From Opitutales bacterium (GTDB lineage Bacteria > Verrucomicrobiota > Verrucomicrobiia > Opitutales > Seribacteraceae), in assembly GCA_028042835.1 (NCBI GenBank), contig JAOFOL010000011.1, forward strand, positions 1-56,118: DNA of 56,118 nt. Reading direction: 5' to 3'. Positions within the stretch are counted from its first letter, which is position 1, and each line of letters begins with the position of its first letter. The notes beneath the pieces are model-generated. The model made no database searches, was not told the origin of the DNA, and was given only the letters and a program-made list of their open reading frames with translations. This document shows positions 17,081-25,007 of this stretch, piece after piece. A program made the position numbers and the translations under genes.

Positions 17081-18298
17081 TCAATTAGAAGCGATAGGCC
17101 CGTTAAGATCATGCTTTTTGAAGAAGTCCCAAAGTAAGTGGTTGGTATTGGAACCATTAAGATCAAGGTCAAACCAGACATGCCCCCCGTTCTTCACTTT
17201 GTAATGTTCCACCCAGGTCGTTCCATTGGAATCTGAATAAACAGACTTTTCCACATTTACATTGCCGGATGTCAGGTTGGTTACTTTCGGGCTGGAATTG
17301 GCCCCGTTCTGATTTGCCCAGTAGGTAAGGATATCGGAAGTCGAAGTGCTCCCATCTCCGCCGTTATAAGCTAGGACGGAGTCAGATGTGCCATGAATAT
17401 TGATCATAGGAACGGGATTGGTTGGGTCCGGATTACCGTCAAGCATGGTCCCGGAAACGGATCCGATGGCTGCGATCTTGTCGCTCATCGATCCACCAAG
17501 AAAATAGGACATCATTCCCCCGTTTGAATATCCACAGGCGTAGATACGATTTGCGTCCACCTGGTAGCTTTGAGAAATGGAAGAGATCATGGCACTTACA
17601 AATCCAGTGTCATCTGCAGAGCTTTTATTATCACCTCCTGGAAGAGAGGCATTCCAGTGACCAGATCCGTAACTATCGAGCGAGCCTTGCGGGTAAACCA
17701 GTAGAAAATTTTCCTGCTCGGCAAGTGAACGCATGTCTGCAGATGTAAGGTGGCTATTGTGCGTTCCTCCATATCCATGGAAATTAAATAGTAGAGGGAT
17801 CGGGGATATATTGTCGTAGGATTTAGGTACATACAGAAGATAATCTCTAGTGACTCCGTTGAGCTGTAAGTTGAGACTAAGAATACCTTCTGGAGTACTA
17901 CTTGAATTATCCTTGGATGTATCATCCGATTTGTCGTAATAGTCCCACCAATTTTCGTATTCTGATTTATCAGATGAATCACTTTTGGAACCTGAGTTGC
18001 TGGTATTCTCCGCATTTTGATTGGATGAACCAACGGCTACCACGGCGGCCCATTTTTCCATACTTCGATCATAGAGATACCAGGTTTGGTTGGAATCTTT
18101 CCAACGGTAAAAGTTACCATCGGTTCCGGTATGCCAAAAATGCCAGCCTTTTTCTTTGTGGCTATACACCCAGGGAAACTGTCCATGCCAGTACCATTCA
18201 GTGGTATTAACATTGGCATGTAATCCACTCAAAACGATGAGAGACAAAACATATAACCTGAATAATTTTGGTAATAAAATTGATGCGAAACTACACAT
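17081..18298 (-). CDS. Secreted alpha/beta-hydrolase esterase (PHB-depolymerase/feruloyl-esterase type)
   Basis: A 405-residue secreted esterase (an in-frame start four codons earlier, at 18310, is also possible). After the signal peptide, WYWHGQFPWVYSHKEKGWHF and WYLYDRSMEKW form a tryptophan-rich module seen in secreted Opitutae proteins. A Ser/Asn-rich linker of about 50 residues follows. The C-terminal 260 residues are a hydrolase of the LpqC/PHB-depolymerase type: NFHGYGGTHN is the oxyanion region, ACGYSNGGMMSYF holds the nucleophilic Ser, NIHGTSDSV the Asp, and GGHVWFD the His. It may deacetylate or deferuloylate a glycan, which would fit the sulfatase cluster, though it lies on the opposite strand and converges on it. 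Confidence 0.85.
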   Translation of the reverse strand: MCSFASILLPKLFRLYVLSLIVLSGLHANVNTTEWYWHGQFPWVYSHKEKGWHFWHTGTDGNFYRWKDSNQTWYLYDRSMEKWAAVVAVGSSNQNAENTSNSGSKSDSSDKSEYENWWDYYDKSDDTSKDNSSSTPEGILSLNLQLNGVTRDYLLYVPKSYDNISPIPLLFNFHGYGGTHNSHLTSADMRSLAEQENFLLVYPQGSLDSYGSGHWNASLPGGDNKSSADDTGFVSAMISSISQSYQVDANRIYACGYSNGGMMSYFLGGSMSDKIAAIGSVSGTMLDGNPDPTNPVPMINIHGTSDSVLAYNGGDGSTSTSDILTYWANQNGANSSPKVTNLTSGNVNVEKSVYSDSNGTTWVEHYKVKNGGHVWFDLDLNGSNTNHLLWDFFKKHDLNGPIASN

Positions 18299-18483
18299 AT
18301 TTAGAAACAAACCCTTACTTTGATAATAGTCAAATTGAATGAAGTTTTATATCGTAGAGAATCTAATTTTCAAAAAATCCTTATTCGAGCATACTGTTCC
18401 TTGCTTTCTCTAAATTACGAAAATTATTATAACGAATTGAAGTTGTGCTTGTGGCGGAACGGTTTGAAAGAGATATATGGAAT

Positions 18484-18903
18484 ATGCTAGAAGTGTCCTC
18501 CAGAGTATCGATTCCCATGACTGAAATTCAGTTACAGGCAGTACGATCCCAGGGTGCAGGCGGGCAGAATATAAACAAGGTATCAACGGCTATACATTTA
18601 TTTTTCGATATCCGGGCCTCTTCTTTACCCGAAGTTTATAAGTCCCGCTTGTTAAAGATAAAAGACCGAAGGATCAGTCCTGCGGGAATCGTAATTATCA
18701 AGTCTCAGGAAGCACGCACTCAGGAGACCAACCGGGAAAAAGCACTCGCCCGGTTGAAAGAGTTGATCAAGGAAGTGATGCAGGTTCGCAAGTCCCGGCG
18801 GGCAACTTCTCCAACACGGGGATCCAAAGAACGCCGTCTGCAGGCCAAAGATACCCGTTCGAGAACCAAAAAATTTAGACGTCGTCCCGGTATGGATGAT
18901 TAA
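18484..18903 (+). CDS. arfB: ArfB-type peptidyl-tRNA hydrolase (ribosome rescue)
   Basis: A 139-residue release-factor homologue. RSQGAGGQNINKVSTAIHL carries the GGQ motif that hydrolyses peptidyl-tRNA, and the tail RRATSPTRGSKERRLQAKDTR with further basic residues is the ArfB/YaeJ extension that enters the empty mRNA channel of a stalled ribosome. ATG 18484 is preferred to GTG 18445 because VSIPMTEIQLQAVRSQG then aligns with the family N-terminus and the length matches the usual 140. It is followed 15 bases later by a small RHH gene. A degraded copy of its last codons lies at about 20,442-20,496. A housekeeping function; the assignment is firm. Confidence 0.92.
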   Translation: MLEVSSRVSIPMTEIQLQAVRSQGAGGQNINKVSTAIHLFFDIRASSLPEVYKSRLLKIKDRRISPAGIVIIKSQEARTQETNREKALARLKELIKEVMQVRKSRRATSPTRGSKERRLQAKDTRSRTKKFRRRPGMDD

Positions 18904-18918
18904 ACAGAAAGAAAAATA

Positions 18919-19227
18919 ATGAAATTAGATGCATACGAAAAAGAACTTTTACAATTAGATGATGATGGGCAAATTTCCGTTCAGTCTCCAGATCCTAAAG
19001 AAAAAGAGGCCCTGATCGCGGCTGCCCGTGAAACCTTACAAAAAGATAAACGAATCAATATCCGTATGTCCGGTCGCGATCTTCTCTCTCTAAAGAGAAA
19101 AGCCAATCGCTTTGGTATGCCTTACCAAACCCTGATCTCCAGTATTCTTCATCAATATGTTTCTGGAGATCTCAAACATTCGCAGGTTGAGGAAACCCAG
19201 TCAAAATATCGCCGCCTCAAGAAATAA
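18919..19227 (+). CDS. Orphan ribbon-helix-helix (BrnA/CopG-like) protein
   Basis: A 102-residue protein. The N-terminal half is acidic (LDAYEKELLQLDDDGQIS), and the C-terminal half RINIRMSGRDLLSLKRKANR with a following MPYQTLISSILHQYVSG helix is a ribbon-helix-helix domain of the BrnA/CopG type. Such proteins are usually antitoxins, and BrnA normally pairs with a BrnT RNase toxin encoded next to it. No BrnT-like gene is present: upstream is arfB and downstream a nucleotidyltransferase pair. It may be an orphan antitoxin or a stand-alone regulator. Its last 48 bases before the terminal codons are duplicated almost perfectly at 20391-20438. Confidence 0.75.
   Translation: MKLDAYEKELLQLDDDGQISVQSPDPKEKEALIAAARETLQKDKRINIRMSGRDLLSLKRKANRFGMPYQTLISSILHQYVSGDLKHSQVEETQSKYRRLKK
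19165..19212 (+). repeat. 48-bp direct repeat, left copy (3' end of the RHH gene)
   Basis: This stretch matches 20391-20438 at 47 of 48 positions (the single difference is AAACA versus AAACC). The left copy is the coding end of the RHH gene. The two copies bracket 1,178 bases holding the nucleotidyltransferase pair, consistent with a duplicated target or attachment sequence at the junctions of an inserted segment. Confidence 0.9.
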
Positions 19228-19258
19228 TTCTACTTCACTCTTCTCAATTTCGATGATT

Positions 19259-19292
19259 GTAAATAATAAACCGTCGTGCTACGGTTATTTAC
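19259..19292 (+). promoter_or_regulatory. Inverted repeat abutting the nucleotidyltransferase start codon
   Basis: GTAAATAA-taa-ACCGT pairs with ACGGTTATTTAC across a six-base CGTGCT loop; the only flaw is a three-base bulge in the left arm. The right arm ends at 19292, directly before the TTG start. It could be an operator for autoregulation by the pair, or an RNA hairpin that controls translation. It might also act as a terminator for the RHH gene, but no T-run follows. Confidence 0.5.
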
Positions 19293-19832
19293 TTGAAAAG
19301 TTTTAGTAGAGATCAGGTTTTGAGAGCCTTGCAAAGACTTGGCGAGTTGGCGGATCAACAGTCCGCCCAATTAAATATCTGTATCTATGGAGGATGTGCA
19401 ATGATGCTCGCTTATGACCGCAAAAGGATTACGCGCGATATTGATGCCGTTTTTTATCCTTCAGAAAAAGTGCAGCCCTTGATTAAGCAGGTAGCCGAGG
19501 AACAAGGATTGTCTGTTGATTGGTTGAATGACGATGTCCGTCAATTTCTTTCTACTCAGGAATCAAAGCGGACATTACCCATCGAGCTCCCTGGTCTGCA
19601 AGTGACCATACCTACCGCCGGCTATCTCTTGGCGATGAAAGCCTTAGCCTGTCGACGGGCTCTCCCCGGATACAAAGGGGACGAGACCGACTTACGCTTT
19701 CTTATACGCAAACTCGGGATTTCCACTTTTGATGAAATTCAGGATTGGATAGATAAGTTTTATCCGGACGATGTTCCGCCAGCGGGTGACCGTGCCTTTC
19801 TCGAACAATTAATTCGGGAGGAGGTAACATGA
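19293..19832 (+). CDS. DUF6036/AbiEii-like nucleotidyltransferase
   Basis: A 179-residue protein of the minimal nucleotidyltransferase fold. ICIYGGCAMMLAYDRKRITR followed by DIDAVF is the GG...DxD active-site pattern that binds two metals, and LSVDWLNDDVRQFL is typical of the DUF6036 branch. Members pair with DNA-binding or HEPN partners in toxin-antitoxin and abortive-infection loci (AbiE, MNT-HEPN). No in-frame ATG lies ahead of the domain: TTG 19293 is the only usual start codon after the upstream stop at 19260. The gene overlaps the next by 4 bases (ATGA). It sits between two near-identical 48-bp repeats, suggesting it arrived as part of a small mobile or recombinational segment. The enzyme fold is clear; whether it is toxin or antitoxin is unknown. 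Confidence 0.8.
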   Translation: MKSFSRDQVLRALQRLGELADQQSAQLNICIYGGCAMMLAYDRKRITRDIDAVFYPSEKVQPLIKQVAEEQGLSVDWLNDDVRQFLSTQESKRTLPIELPGLQVTIPTAGYLLAMKALACRRALPGYKGDETDLRFLIRKLGISTFDEIQDWIDKFYPDDVPPAGDRAFLEQLIREEVT

Positions 19833-20359
19833 AGGAATCCAATAACCGTCCGACCACCTTGTTTGAGGTCGCGGAGCAGGCACAAAGTCTGGAAGAGTTT
19901 GGCTTGCTTCTCAGGGATTGGATTCATCACATAACGAGGCGGGATGTAAGTAATCGTCCTGCCTTATTAAACGCCTTGCAGAAATTACCACCTAGCTTGG
20001 AAAAAAAATTTGAAAAGGGTGAAGTTGCCGATGCTTATCTGGCCGCCTATGCCGAATGGATTTCGGATCATGCAGGAATACCCCGTCCATCTTGGGTAAG
20101 ACAAAAGCACAGAATCCTTGATGAACCATGGTTTTCAGATAATGCCCGGGCAGTATTGATGGTGGATACGCCTGGTTCTTTCAGGCAAAGAGGGATATTT
20201 ACAATTCCAGAAAATGTGGTTCGCTTGCGCCGAGGGCGCCCACGGGTCAGTGCAGAGCAAAAAAAGGCCAAGGCCCGTGCCCGCGATCAGCGATATCGAG
20301 AAAAAATTCGCCAAAAGTTAAATAAGCTTAAGCAACTGGAAGAAGCCGGGTTAGTGTAG
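19829..20359 (+). CDS. Partner of the nucleotidyltransferase; unknown function, AT-hook-like tail
   Basis: I do not recognise this 176-residue protein. It is helical (VAEQAQSLEEFGLLLRDWIH and a YLAAYAEWISDHAGIPRP segment) and ends in a very basic tail. LRRGRPRVSAEQKKAKARAR contains RGRPR, the core of an AT-hook, which binds the minor groove of AT-rich DNA, followed by a coiled-coil-like KIRQKLNKLKQLEEAG end. Its ATGA overlap with the nucleotidyltransferase gene makes the two a pair. By analogy with AbiE-type systems, the DNA-binding member would be the antitoxin and repressor, perhaps acting at the inverted repeat upstream. That role is inference only. Confidence 0.65.
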   Translation: MKESNNRPTTLFEVAEQAQSLEEFGLLLRDWIHHITRRDVSNRPALLNALQKLPPSLEKKFEKGEVADAYLAAYAEWISDHAGIPRPSWVRQKHRILDEPWFSDNARAVLMVDTPGSFRQRGIFTIPENVVRLRRGRPRVSAEQKKAKARARDQRYREKIRQKLNKLKQLEEAGLV

Positions 20360-20390
20360 ATCAAGTTCCTGTTTGTGAATTTTATTTTCC

Positions 20391-20438
20391 GGAGATCTCA
20401 AACCTTCGCAGGTTGAGGAAACCCAGTCAAAATATCGC
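20391..20438 (+). repeat. 48-bp direct repeat, right copy
   Basis: Right copy of the repeat at 19165-19212, with one mismatch. It is not inside an intact gene. It is followed at once by a degraded copy of the arfB 3' end. Confidence 0.9.
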
Positions 20439-20496
20439 AAAAAAAACCGTGGCAAAGATTGAGAAATTCAGACGTCGTCTCAGTCTGGACAATTGA
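20391..20496 (+). pseudogene. Composite scar: RHH 3' end joined to arfB 3' end
   Basis: After the 48-bp repeat copied from the RHH gene, a second stretch (about 20442-20496) resembles the end of arfB: it reads KFRRRLSLDN-stop where arfB ends KFRRRPGMDD-stop, with the frame broken upstream. The order (RHH, then arfB) is the reverse of the intact genes, so the scar cannot be a simple single duplication. It is non-coding debris of recombination near the arfB-RHH locus. Confidence 0.75.
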
Positions 20497-20971
20497 ATAA
20501 AATTCGCTTAATTCAATTTCAAAAGTGTTCTTTAGCTCGTCAATAAGCAGACTAGTCCGATTAGGAAAGTAAATACGGCAAAACCGTTATGCACTCCAAA
20601 TGTAACTTCGTATATAAAAGGGGAAATTATGATCAATGAACTGGTTATCATAATCATTATGTAGCCAATCCTTATAAGTATTTTCATGAAAGGCATTTAT
20701 TTGAGCCCTCCTCCTTTGTCTTTTTGAAATTTTTAAAACGAATAGGCATACGGTAACAAAATTGGTAGTCTTCACTTACCAAATCATTCTGTAAATAGAA
20801 AATTGAGTTCATCATTTTTTAAGGTGTGCATATTCATCAATTATTGTTTGATGGTAATACACTAATTCTTTCGCTTTTTCTTTGGTTTTCTTCGACTCAT
20901 TATAGCGCTTTTACAATTTATTAATTTCTAATTTTTAATGCTCGCCACTTTGACGATTTCAGCATCTATAG
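20497..20971. other. 475-bp intergenic region without a supported gene
   Basis: AT-rich sequence between the composite scar and the rapA-like gene. A 62-codon minus-strand frame exists (20587-20775), but it has no recognisable domain or convincing start. The promoter of rapA presumably lies at its right end; I could not identify clear -35 and -10 elements. Confidence 0.5.
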
Positions 20972-23719
20972 ATGCGCATGGTAGATGTGGATATACAACC
21001 CGGCCAGCGCTGGGTAAGTGATGCCGAGCCCGAGCTTGGGCTTGGAGTGGTCATGAGTGCGGGTAGTGGACGGGTTTCCATTCTCTTTCCTGCGGTCGAT
21101 GATCGTCGCGAATATGCTCTCGATTCCGCACCCGTTCGCCGGGTCGCCTTTGAAGAGGGAGACAATATAAAGACTCACGATGGACAATCCGGTTCCATTG
21201 AAGCGGTTAAGGAAGATGGTGGCTTCTTACATTACCAGGTAAAAGGGGAGTGGGTCCCGGAAGCCATCTTGGCGGATACCATCAGTTTTTCCAACCCTCT
21301 AGATCGTCTCATGGGCAGACAATTCGATGAGCCCCACTTATTTAATGTTCGAAAAGAAGCCCTAAATTGGCAGGCCAAAATTCGCAAAGCCCCCAACCGT
21401 GGATTCACCGGTGGACGGATCGATCTCATCGAACACCAGCTCTACCTCGCCCAGGAAGTAACCAGTCGTCTGCAACCACGCGTCCTCCTCGCCGATGAAG
21501 TCGGATTGGGAAAAACCATCGAGGCCTGCCTCATTCTTCATCGCCTCCATCTTACCGGCCGGGCCGAACGGGCCCTGATAATTTTGCCCGAGTCTTTAAT
21601 GCATCAATGGTTTATTGAATTGCTCCGTCGGTTCAACTTGGTTGCCAGCCTGTTTGATGAAGAACGCTGCCAGGCCATCGAAAGTGCCGATCCGGAAATG
21701 AACCCCTTTCTCGATAGCCAAATCGTCTGCGTAAGTCTTGATTATCTTACCCGTTCTATCGAACGCTACACCCAGGTACTCGATGCTGAGTGGGACCTCT
21801 TAATTGTCGACGAAGCCCACCACCTCGAATGGACACCCGAACTTGCCAGCACCGCATACCAAATGGTGGAAGGTCTGGCAGAGAAGATTCCATCGGTTTT
21901 GCTCCTTACCGCCACTCCTCAACAACTCGGCCCAGAAGGACACTTTGCCCGCCTCCGTCTGCTCGATCCCGCCCGCTATAACAACTTGGAAACTTTTATC
22001 GAAGAGAGCGATCACTACCAGGAAATGGCCGAACTCGTCGACCGGATCGATGGCAAAGAGGAACTCACATCCACCGATTGGGAGATTATCCAAAAGAGCT
22101 CATCCCATCTCCACGACCAGTACTCCGGTAAAAAATCTCTCACCTCGGCCGAGCGTGCCAAGCTTACCAAAAACATCATCGATAGTTTTGGCCCCGGTCG
22201 TGTCATGTTTCGCAATACCCGGAAAGCCCTCAAGGGCTTCCCCAAGCGCCAACCTGTGCTTTATCCGCTAGATTCTGCCACGGAGGGAAACCCTGCATTC
22301 GATCAAAAAATCCAATGGTTGATTTCCTGGTTAGCCGATAACGAAAAGGAAAAAGTCCTGCTTATCTGTAAAACCAAGGCAATGGTCGAAGAAATTTACG
22401 AAGCCGTTCAGAAACAGGTTAATCTAAACCTCAGCCAGTTTCATGAAGGATTAAACCTGATCCAACGCGATCGTCAGGCCGCTTACTTTGCTGACCCCAA
22501 AGGTGCCCGTGTACTCCTCTGCTCGGAGATCGGAAGTGAAGGGCGTAACTTCCAATTTGCCCATCACCTCATTCTTTGGGACCTCCCCGAAAACCCCGAA
22601 CTCTTGGAACAACGCATTGGCCGGCTCGACCGAATTGGCCAGACCGATACCATCCACATTCATCTTCCCTACATTCAAAATTCGGCTGAAGAAGTGTGGG
22701 TCCAGTTTTATAACAAGGGAGTCGGCATCTTTGAACATCCCGTCCCCACGGCTTTGATTATTGCAGAAACCTTTGGGGAAGAACTTGAAAAGTTGAGCAA
22801 TAAATTTGATGCCGATGCTCTTCAGTCCCTTATGACTGATGTTACCGATGCACGAAAAGACCTTGGTGAAAAACTCGAAAATGGCTACCTTCGCCTGCTT
22901 GCCCGTAACTCGAATAAGCCCGGTCAAAGCGAACTGCTCCGTGAACAAATCCAGTCATCCGATATCGACTCCGCTTTTGAGACCTTTGCCACCGACCTTA
23001 TGGAATATGTTGGCCTGCGCGTCGAAGACCTGAGTGACCGTCGCTATTTATTTAAGCCCGAGTATGGTCAAATGGACAGCCTGCCCGGACTCGACCCCGA
23101 AGGCATGATGGCCACCTTCGATCGTACCGACGCCCTCAACCGGGACGATATTCAATTCTTCACTGCGGATCATCCACTCCTTCGCAACTCACTCGACTCC
23201 CTACTCAGCAGCGAAAAAGGCAACGCCGTACTCTCTGTTTACCAAGGCACTGAAGCACCCGGTATCTTCCTTCAGGTTACCTACCTAGTTGAGTGCGTGG
23301 CCCCCCGCCATTTACATATCGATCGCTACCTACCGATTAGCCCCACCACACTTTGGCTCGATCATACTGGGGATGCAATATCCGCTCCTGACTTTTCCGC
23401 CGGAAAGATCAATCCCACACCGGATACCGATGATATCCTGGGTAACTCTGGAATCAAACGCCTGGTCAAAAAAATGCTCCGATCCGCCGAGGCTCAAATG
23501 TTCAAAGTGACCGAAGACTTGGTCACCGAAGCCGGAATTGCTGCAGAGAAAGAACTCCAATCTGAAATCTCCCGCCTACAAAACCTCGCCCGCCTCAACC
23601 CATCGGTGGACCAACAAGAAATCAAAAATTTACAAACCCACCAAACTTCTATCGAGGAAGCCCTTGCCGAAACTCGCTTTCGCTTGGACTCTTTGCACCT
23701 CGTGGTTGTCCAAAGCTAA
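20972..23719 (+). CDS. rapA: RapA-like SNF2-family ATPase
   Basis: A 915-residue Swi2/Snf2 ATPase resembling RNA-polymerase-associated RapA (968 residues in E. coli), which recycles stalled RNA polymerase. GQRWVSDAEPELGLGVVMSA and the following 90 residues fit the paired Tudor-like N-terminal domains of RapA. LADEVGLGKT begins at residue 174 (Walker A) and DEAHH at residue 280 (motif II). LLTATPQQ is motif III, and LLEQRIGRLDRIGQTDTIHI is the helicase C-terminal motif VI. The C-terminal 300 residues match the RapA-specific region in layout. ATG 20978 is an alternative start. A diverged copy of its 3' end lies at 23905-24080. It borders the defence island, so a defence role cannot be excluded, but RapA is the simplest reading. 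Confidence 0.85.
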   Translation: MRMVDVDIQPGQRWVSDAEPELGLGVVMSAGSGRVSILFPAVDDRREYALDSAPVRRVAFEEGDNIKTHDGQSGSIEAVKEDGGFLHYQVKGEWVPEAILADTISFSNPLDRLMGRQFDEPHLFNVRKEALNWQAKIRKAPNRGFTGGRIDLIEHQLYLAQEVTSRLQPRVLLADEVGLGKTIEACLILHRLHLTGRAERALIILPESLMHQWFIELLRRFNLVASLFDEERCQAIESADPEMNPFLDSQIVCVSLDYLTRSIERYTQVLDAEWDLLIVDEAHHLEWTPELASTAYQMVEGLAEKIPSVLLLTATPQQLGPEGHFARLRLLDPARYNNLETFIEESDHYQEMAELVDRIDGKEELTSTDWEIIQKSSSHLHDQYSGKKSLTSAERAKLTKNIIDSFGPGRVMFRNTRKALKGFPKRQPVLYPLDSATEGNPAFDQKIQWLISWLADNEKEKVLLICKTKAMVEEIYEAVQKQVNLNLSQFHEGLNLIQRDRQAAYFADPKGARVLLCSEIGSEGRNFQFAHHLILWDLPENPELLEQRIGRLDRIGQTDTIHIHLPYIQNSAEEVWVQFYNKGVGIFEHPVPTALIIAETFGEELEKLSNKFDADALQSLMTDVTDARKDLGEKLENGYLRLLARNSNKPGQSELLREQIQSSDIDSAFETFATDLMEYVGLRVEDLSDRRYLFKPEYGQMDSLPGLDPEGMMATFDRTDALNRDDIQFFTADHPLLRNSLDSLLSSEKGNAVLSVYQGTEAPGIFLQVTYLVECVAPRHLHIDRYLPISPTTLWLDHTGDAISAPDFSAGKINPTPDTDDILGNSGIKRLVKKMLRSAEAQMFKVTEDLVTEAGIAAEKELQSEISRLQNLARLNPSVDQQEIKNLQTHQTSIEEALAETRFRLDSLHLVVVQS

Positions 23720-23782
23720 GGGGATTTCACCCTTCACTCTTTCTGTCTTCACTCTACCTTAACACCTAAAATCAACCTTTTT

Positions 23783-23877
23783 GCATGATATAAAATGCAT
23801 TAATCGAGATTTAGGCACTTGAGAACTAAGATTTAGGCAAAAACCTGATTATGCATGATGTATCAGGCATAAATCGA
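23783..23877 (+). repeat. Iteron-like short direct repeats
   Basis: An imperfect 25-base element that begins GCATGAT and ends AATCGA occurs at 23783-23807 and again at 23853-23877, 70 bases apart. Between them GATTTAGGCA occurs twice exactly (23808 and 23830). The cluster fills most of the short stretch between rapA and its duplicated 3' end. It could be a recombinase or regulator binding array. Confidence 0.6.
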
Positions 23878-23904
23878 TATCTATGGGCTAACATAGAAAA
23901 TAGT

Positions 23905-24080
23905 AGAGGAATCTCGCATCGTGCTTGAGAAGGAACTCAGCTTAGTTTCTCCGTCTTAACCCCGCAGTCGATAAATCAGAAATCAAAAACTTACAAACCC
24001 ACCAAACCGAACTCGAAGAAGACCTTGCCGAAACCCGCTTTCGCTTGGATTGTCTTCACTTGGTGGTTTGTGAGAATTGA
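23905..24080 (+). pseudogene. Diverged duplicate of the rapA 3' end
   Basis: Bases 23955-24080 align without gaps to the last 126 bases of rapA and translate as LNPAVDKSEIKNLQTHQTEL, continuing to a matching end, where rapA has LNPSVDQQEIKNLQTHQTSI. Many differences are synonymous (AAT/AAC, ACT/ACC, GAC/GAT), so this is a remnant of a related allele rather than a fresh copy. Weaker similarity continues upstream to about 23905, broken by a small deletion and a frameshift. It has no start and is not a gene. Confidence 0.85.
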
Positions 24081-24129
24081 AGATTACTTTGCAACTTGAT
24101 TTTGTTGCCAGAGAATTCATGATCTACTT

Positions 24130-25002
24130 ATGCAATCCGCTCTAATCATAGCTTTTTACTTCCTTGGACTTTTGGGTGGGGTTTGGTTTCTATGCTTTCG
24201 TTCTAAAACCTTCAAGGATCGCAAGAAACCGGTCGGAGAAAAAATGCTCAGACCCCCTGGTCATTCTCTTTTCGAAAAGGTCGAGATGCTGATGGACAGA
24301 ATGAACTTGCTTGTGCTTTTAGCAGGGTTGCTTCCCATACTTTTGATTCAGATTATTGGTAGTCCATTGACGGAACTGGTCCTTAACCAAACCAATCAAT
24401 TTCTAATTGTTCTTTTACCTTTTGTTTTGGGGGTTTGTATTGCTTATTTTATTTCAAAAAAATTACTAAGTTTTAGCCATAACTTGCTTGGTCTCAAAGG
24501 AGAGAGATTAGTTGGGGAAATACTCAGTAAATTAATGAAAGATGGTTTTGATGTCTTTCACGACTTCCCTTTGGAACCGGATGGGAAATCTCCAAATATC
24601 GATCATATTGTGGTTGGACCAAACGGAGTTTTTGCTATTGAAACAAAAACCTGGCGCAAGCCTAAGGAAACTTCAGATGGAAAGAACTGGGAGGTTACAT
24701 TTGATGGCAAGCAGTTGAAATTCCCTCACTTTACAACAAAGAAAGGAATTGGGCAGGCGACTCAAAACGCCCGCTTGCTTTCAAAGCACTTGAGTGCAAG
24801 CACAGACGAAACAATCTGGGCAGTTCCGATTCTTGCTCTCCCTGGATGGTTTGTCAGTAGTAAGAGTATTGATCCATTGATCGTTGTTAACCCTAAGCAG
24901 ATCCGTAGGGCAATTCTTGCGAAAGACAAAACGATCGAAGAGAGCCTGCAGAAGAAGATCGCTTACCAGCTTGAATTAAGGTGCCGCGATGTGGAGTTTT
25001 AA
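24130..25002 (+). CDS. Membrane-anchored NERD-domain (nuclease-related) protein
   Basis: A 290-residue protein. Three hydrophobic segments occupy the N-terminal 115 residues (LIIAFYFLGLLGGVWFLCF, LLVLLAGLLPILLIQIIG and FLIVLLPFVLGVCIAYFI). The cytosolic part begins NLLGLKGERLVGEILSKLMK, and NIDHIVVGPNGVFAIETKTW has the D...ExK pattern of the NERD domain, a PD-(D/E)XK nuclease relative. QATQNARLLSKHL is the conserved C-terminal NERD helix. NERD proteins are thought to process DNA, often near restriction or mobile-element genes. It lies 5 bases ahead of the GIY-YIG gene, so the two nuclease-type genes are probably cotranscribed. Confidence 0.85.
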   Translation: MQSALIIAFYFLGLLGGVWFLCFRSKTFKDRKKPVGEKMLRPPGHSLFEKVEMLMDRMNLLVLLAGLLPILLIQIIGSPLTELVLNQTNQFLIVLLPFVLGVCIAYFISKKLLSFSHNLLGLKGERLVGEILSKLMKDGFDVFHDFPLEPDGKSPNIDHIVVGPNGVFAIETKTWRKPKETSDGKNWEVTFDGKQLKFPHFTTKKGIGQATQNARLLSKHLSASTDETIWAVPILALPGWFVSSKSIDPLIVVNPKQIRRAILAKDKTIEESLQKKIAYQLELRCRDVEF

Positions 25003-25007
25003 TCCAA

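Noticed and set aside
18445-18483. GTG 18445 as the arfB start
   Set aside because: The 13 extra residues do not fit the family. ATG 18484 gives the usual length and N-terminus.
20587-20775. 62-codon minus-strand frame in the gap before rapA
   Set aside because: No recognisable domain, no good ribosome-binding site and no partner gene. AT-rich intergenic sequence gives such frames by chance.
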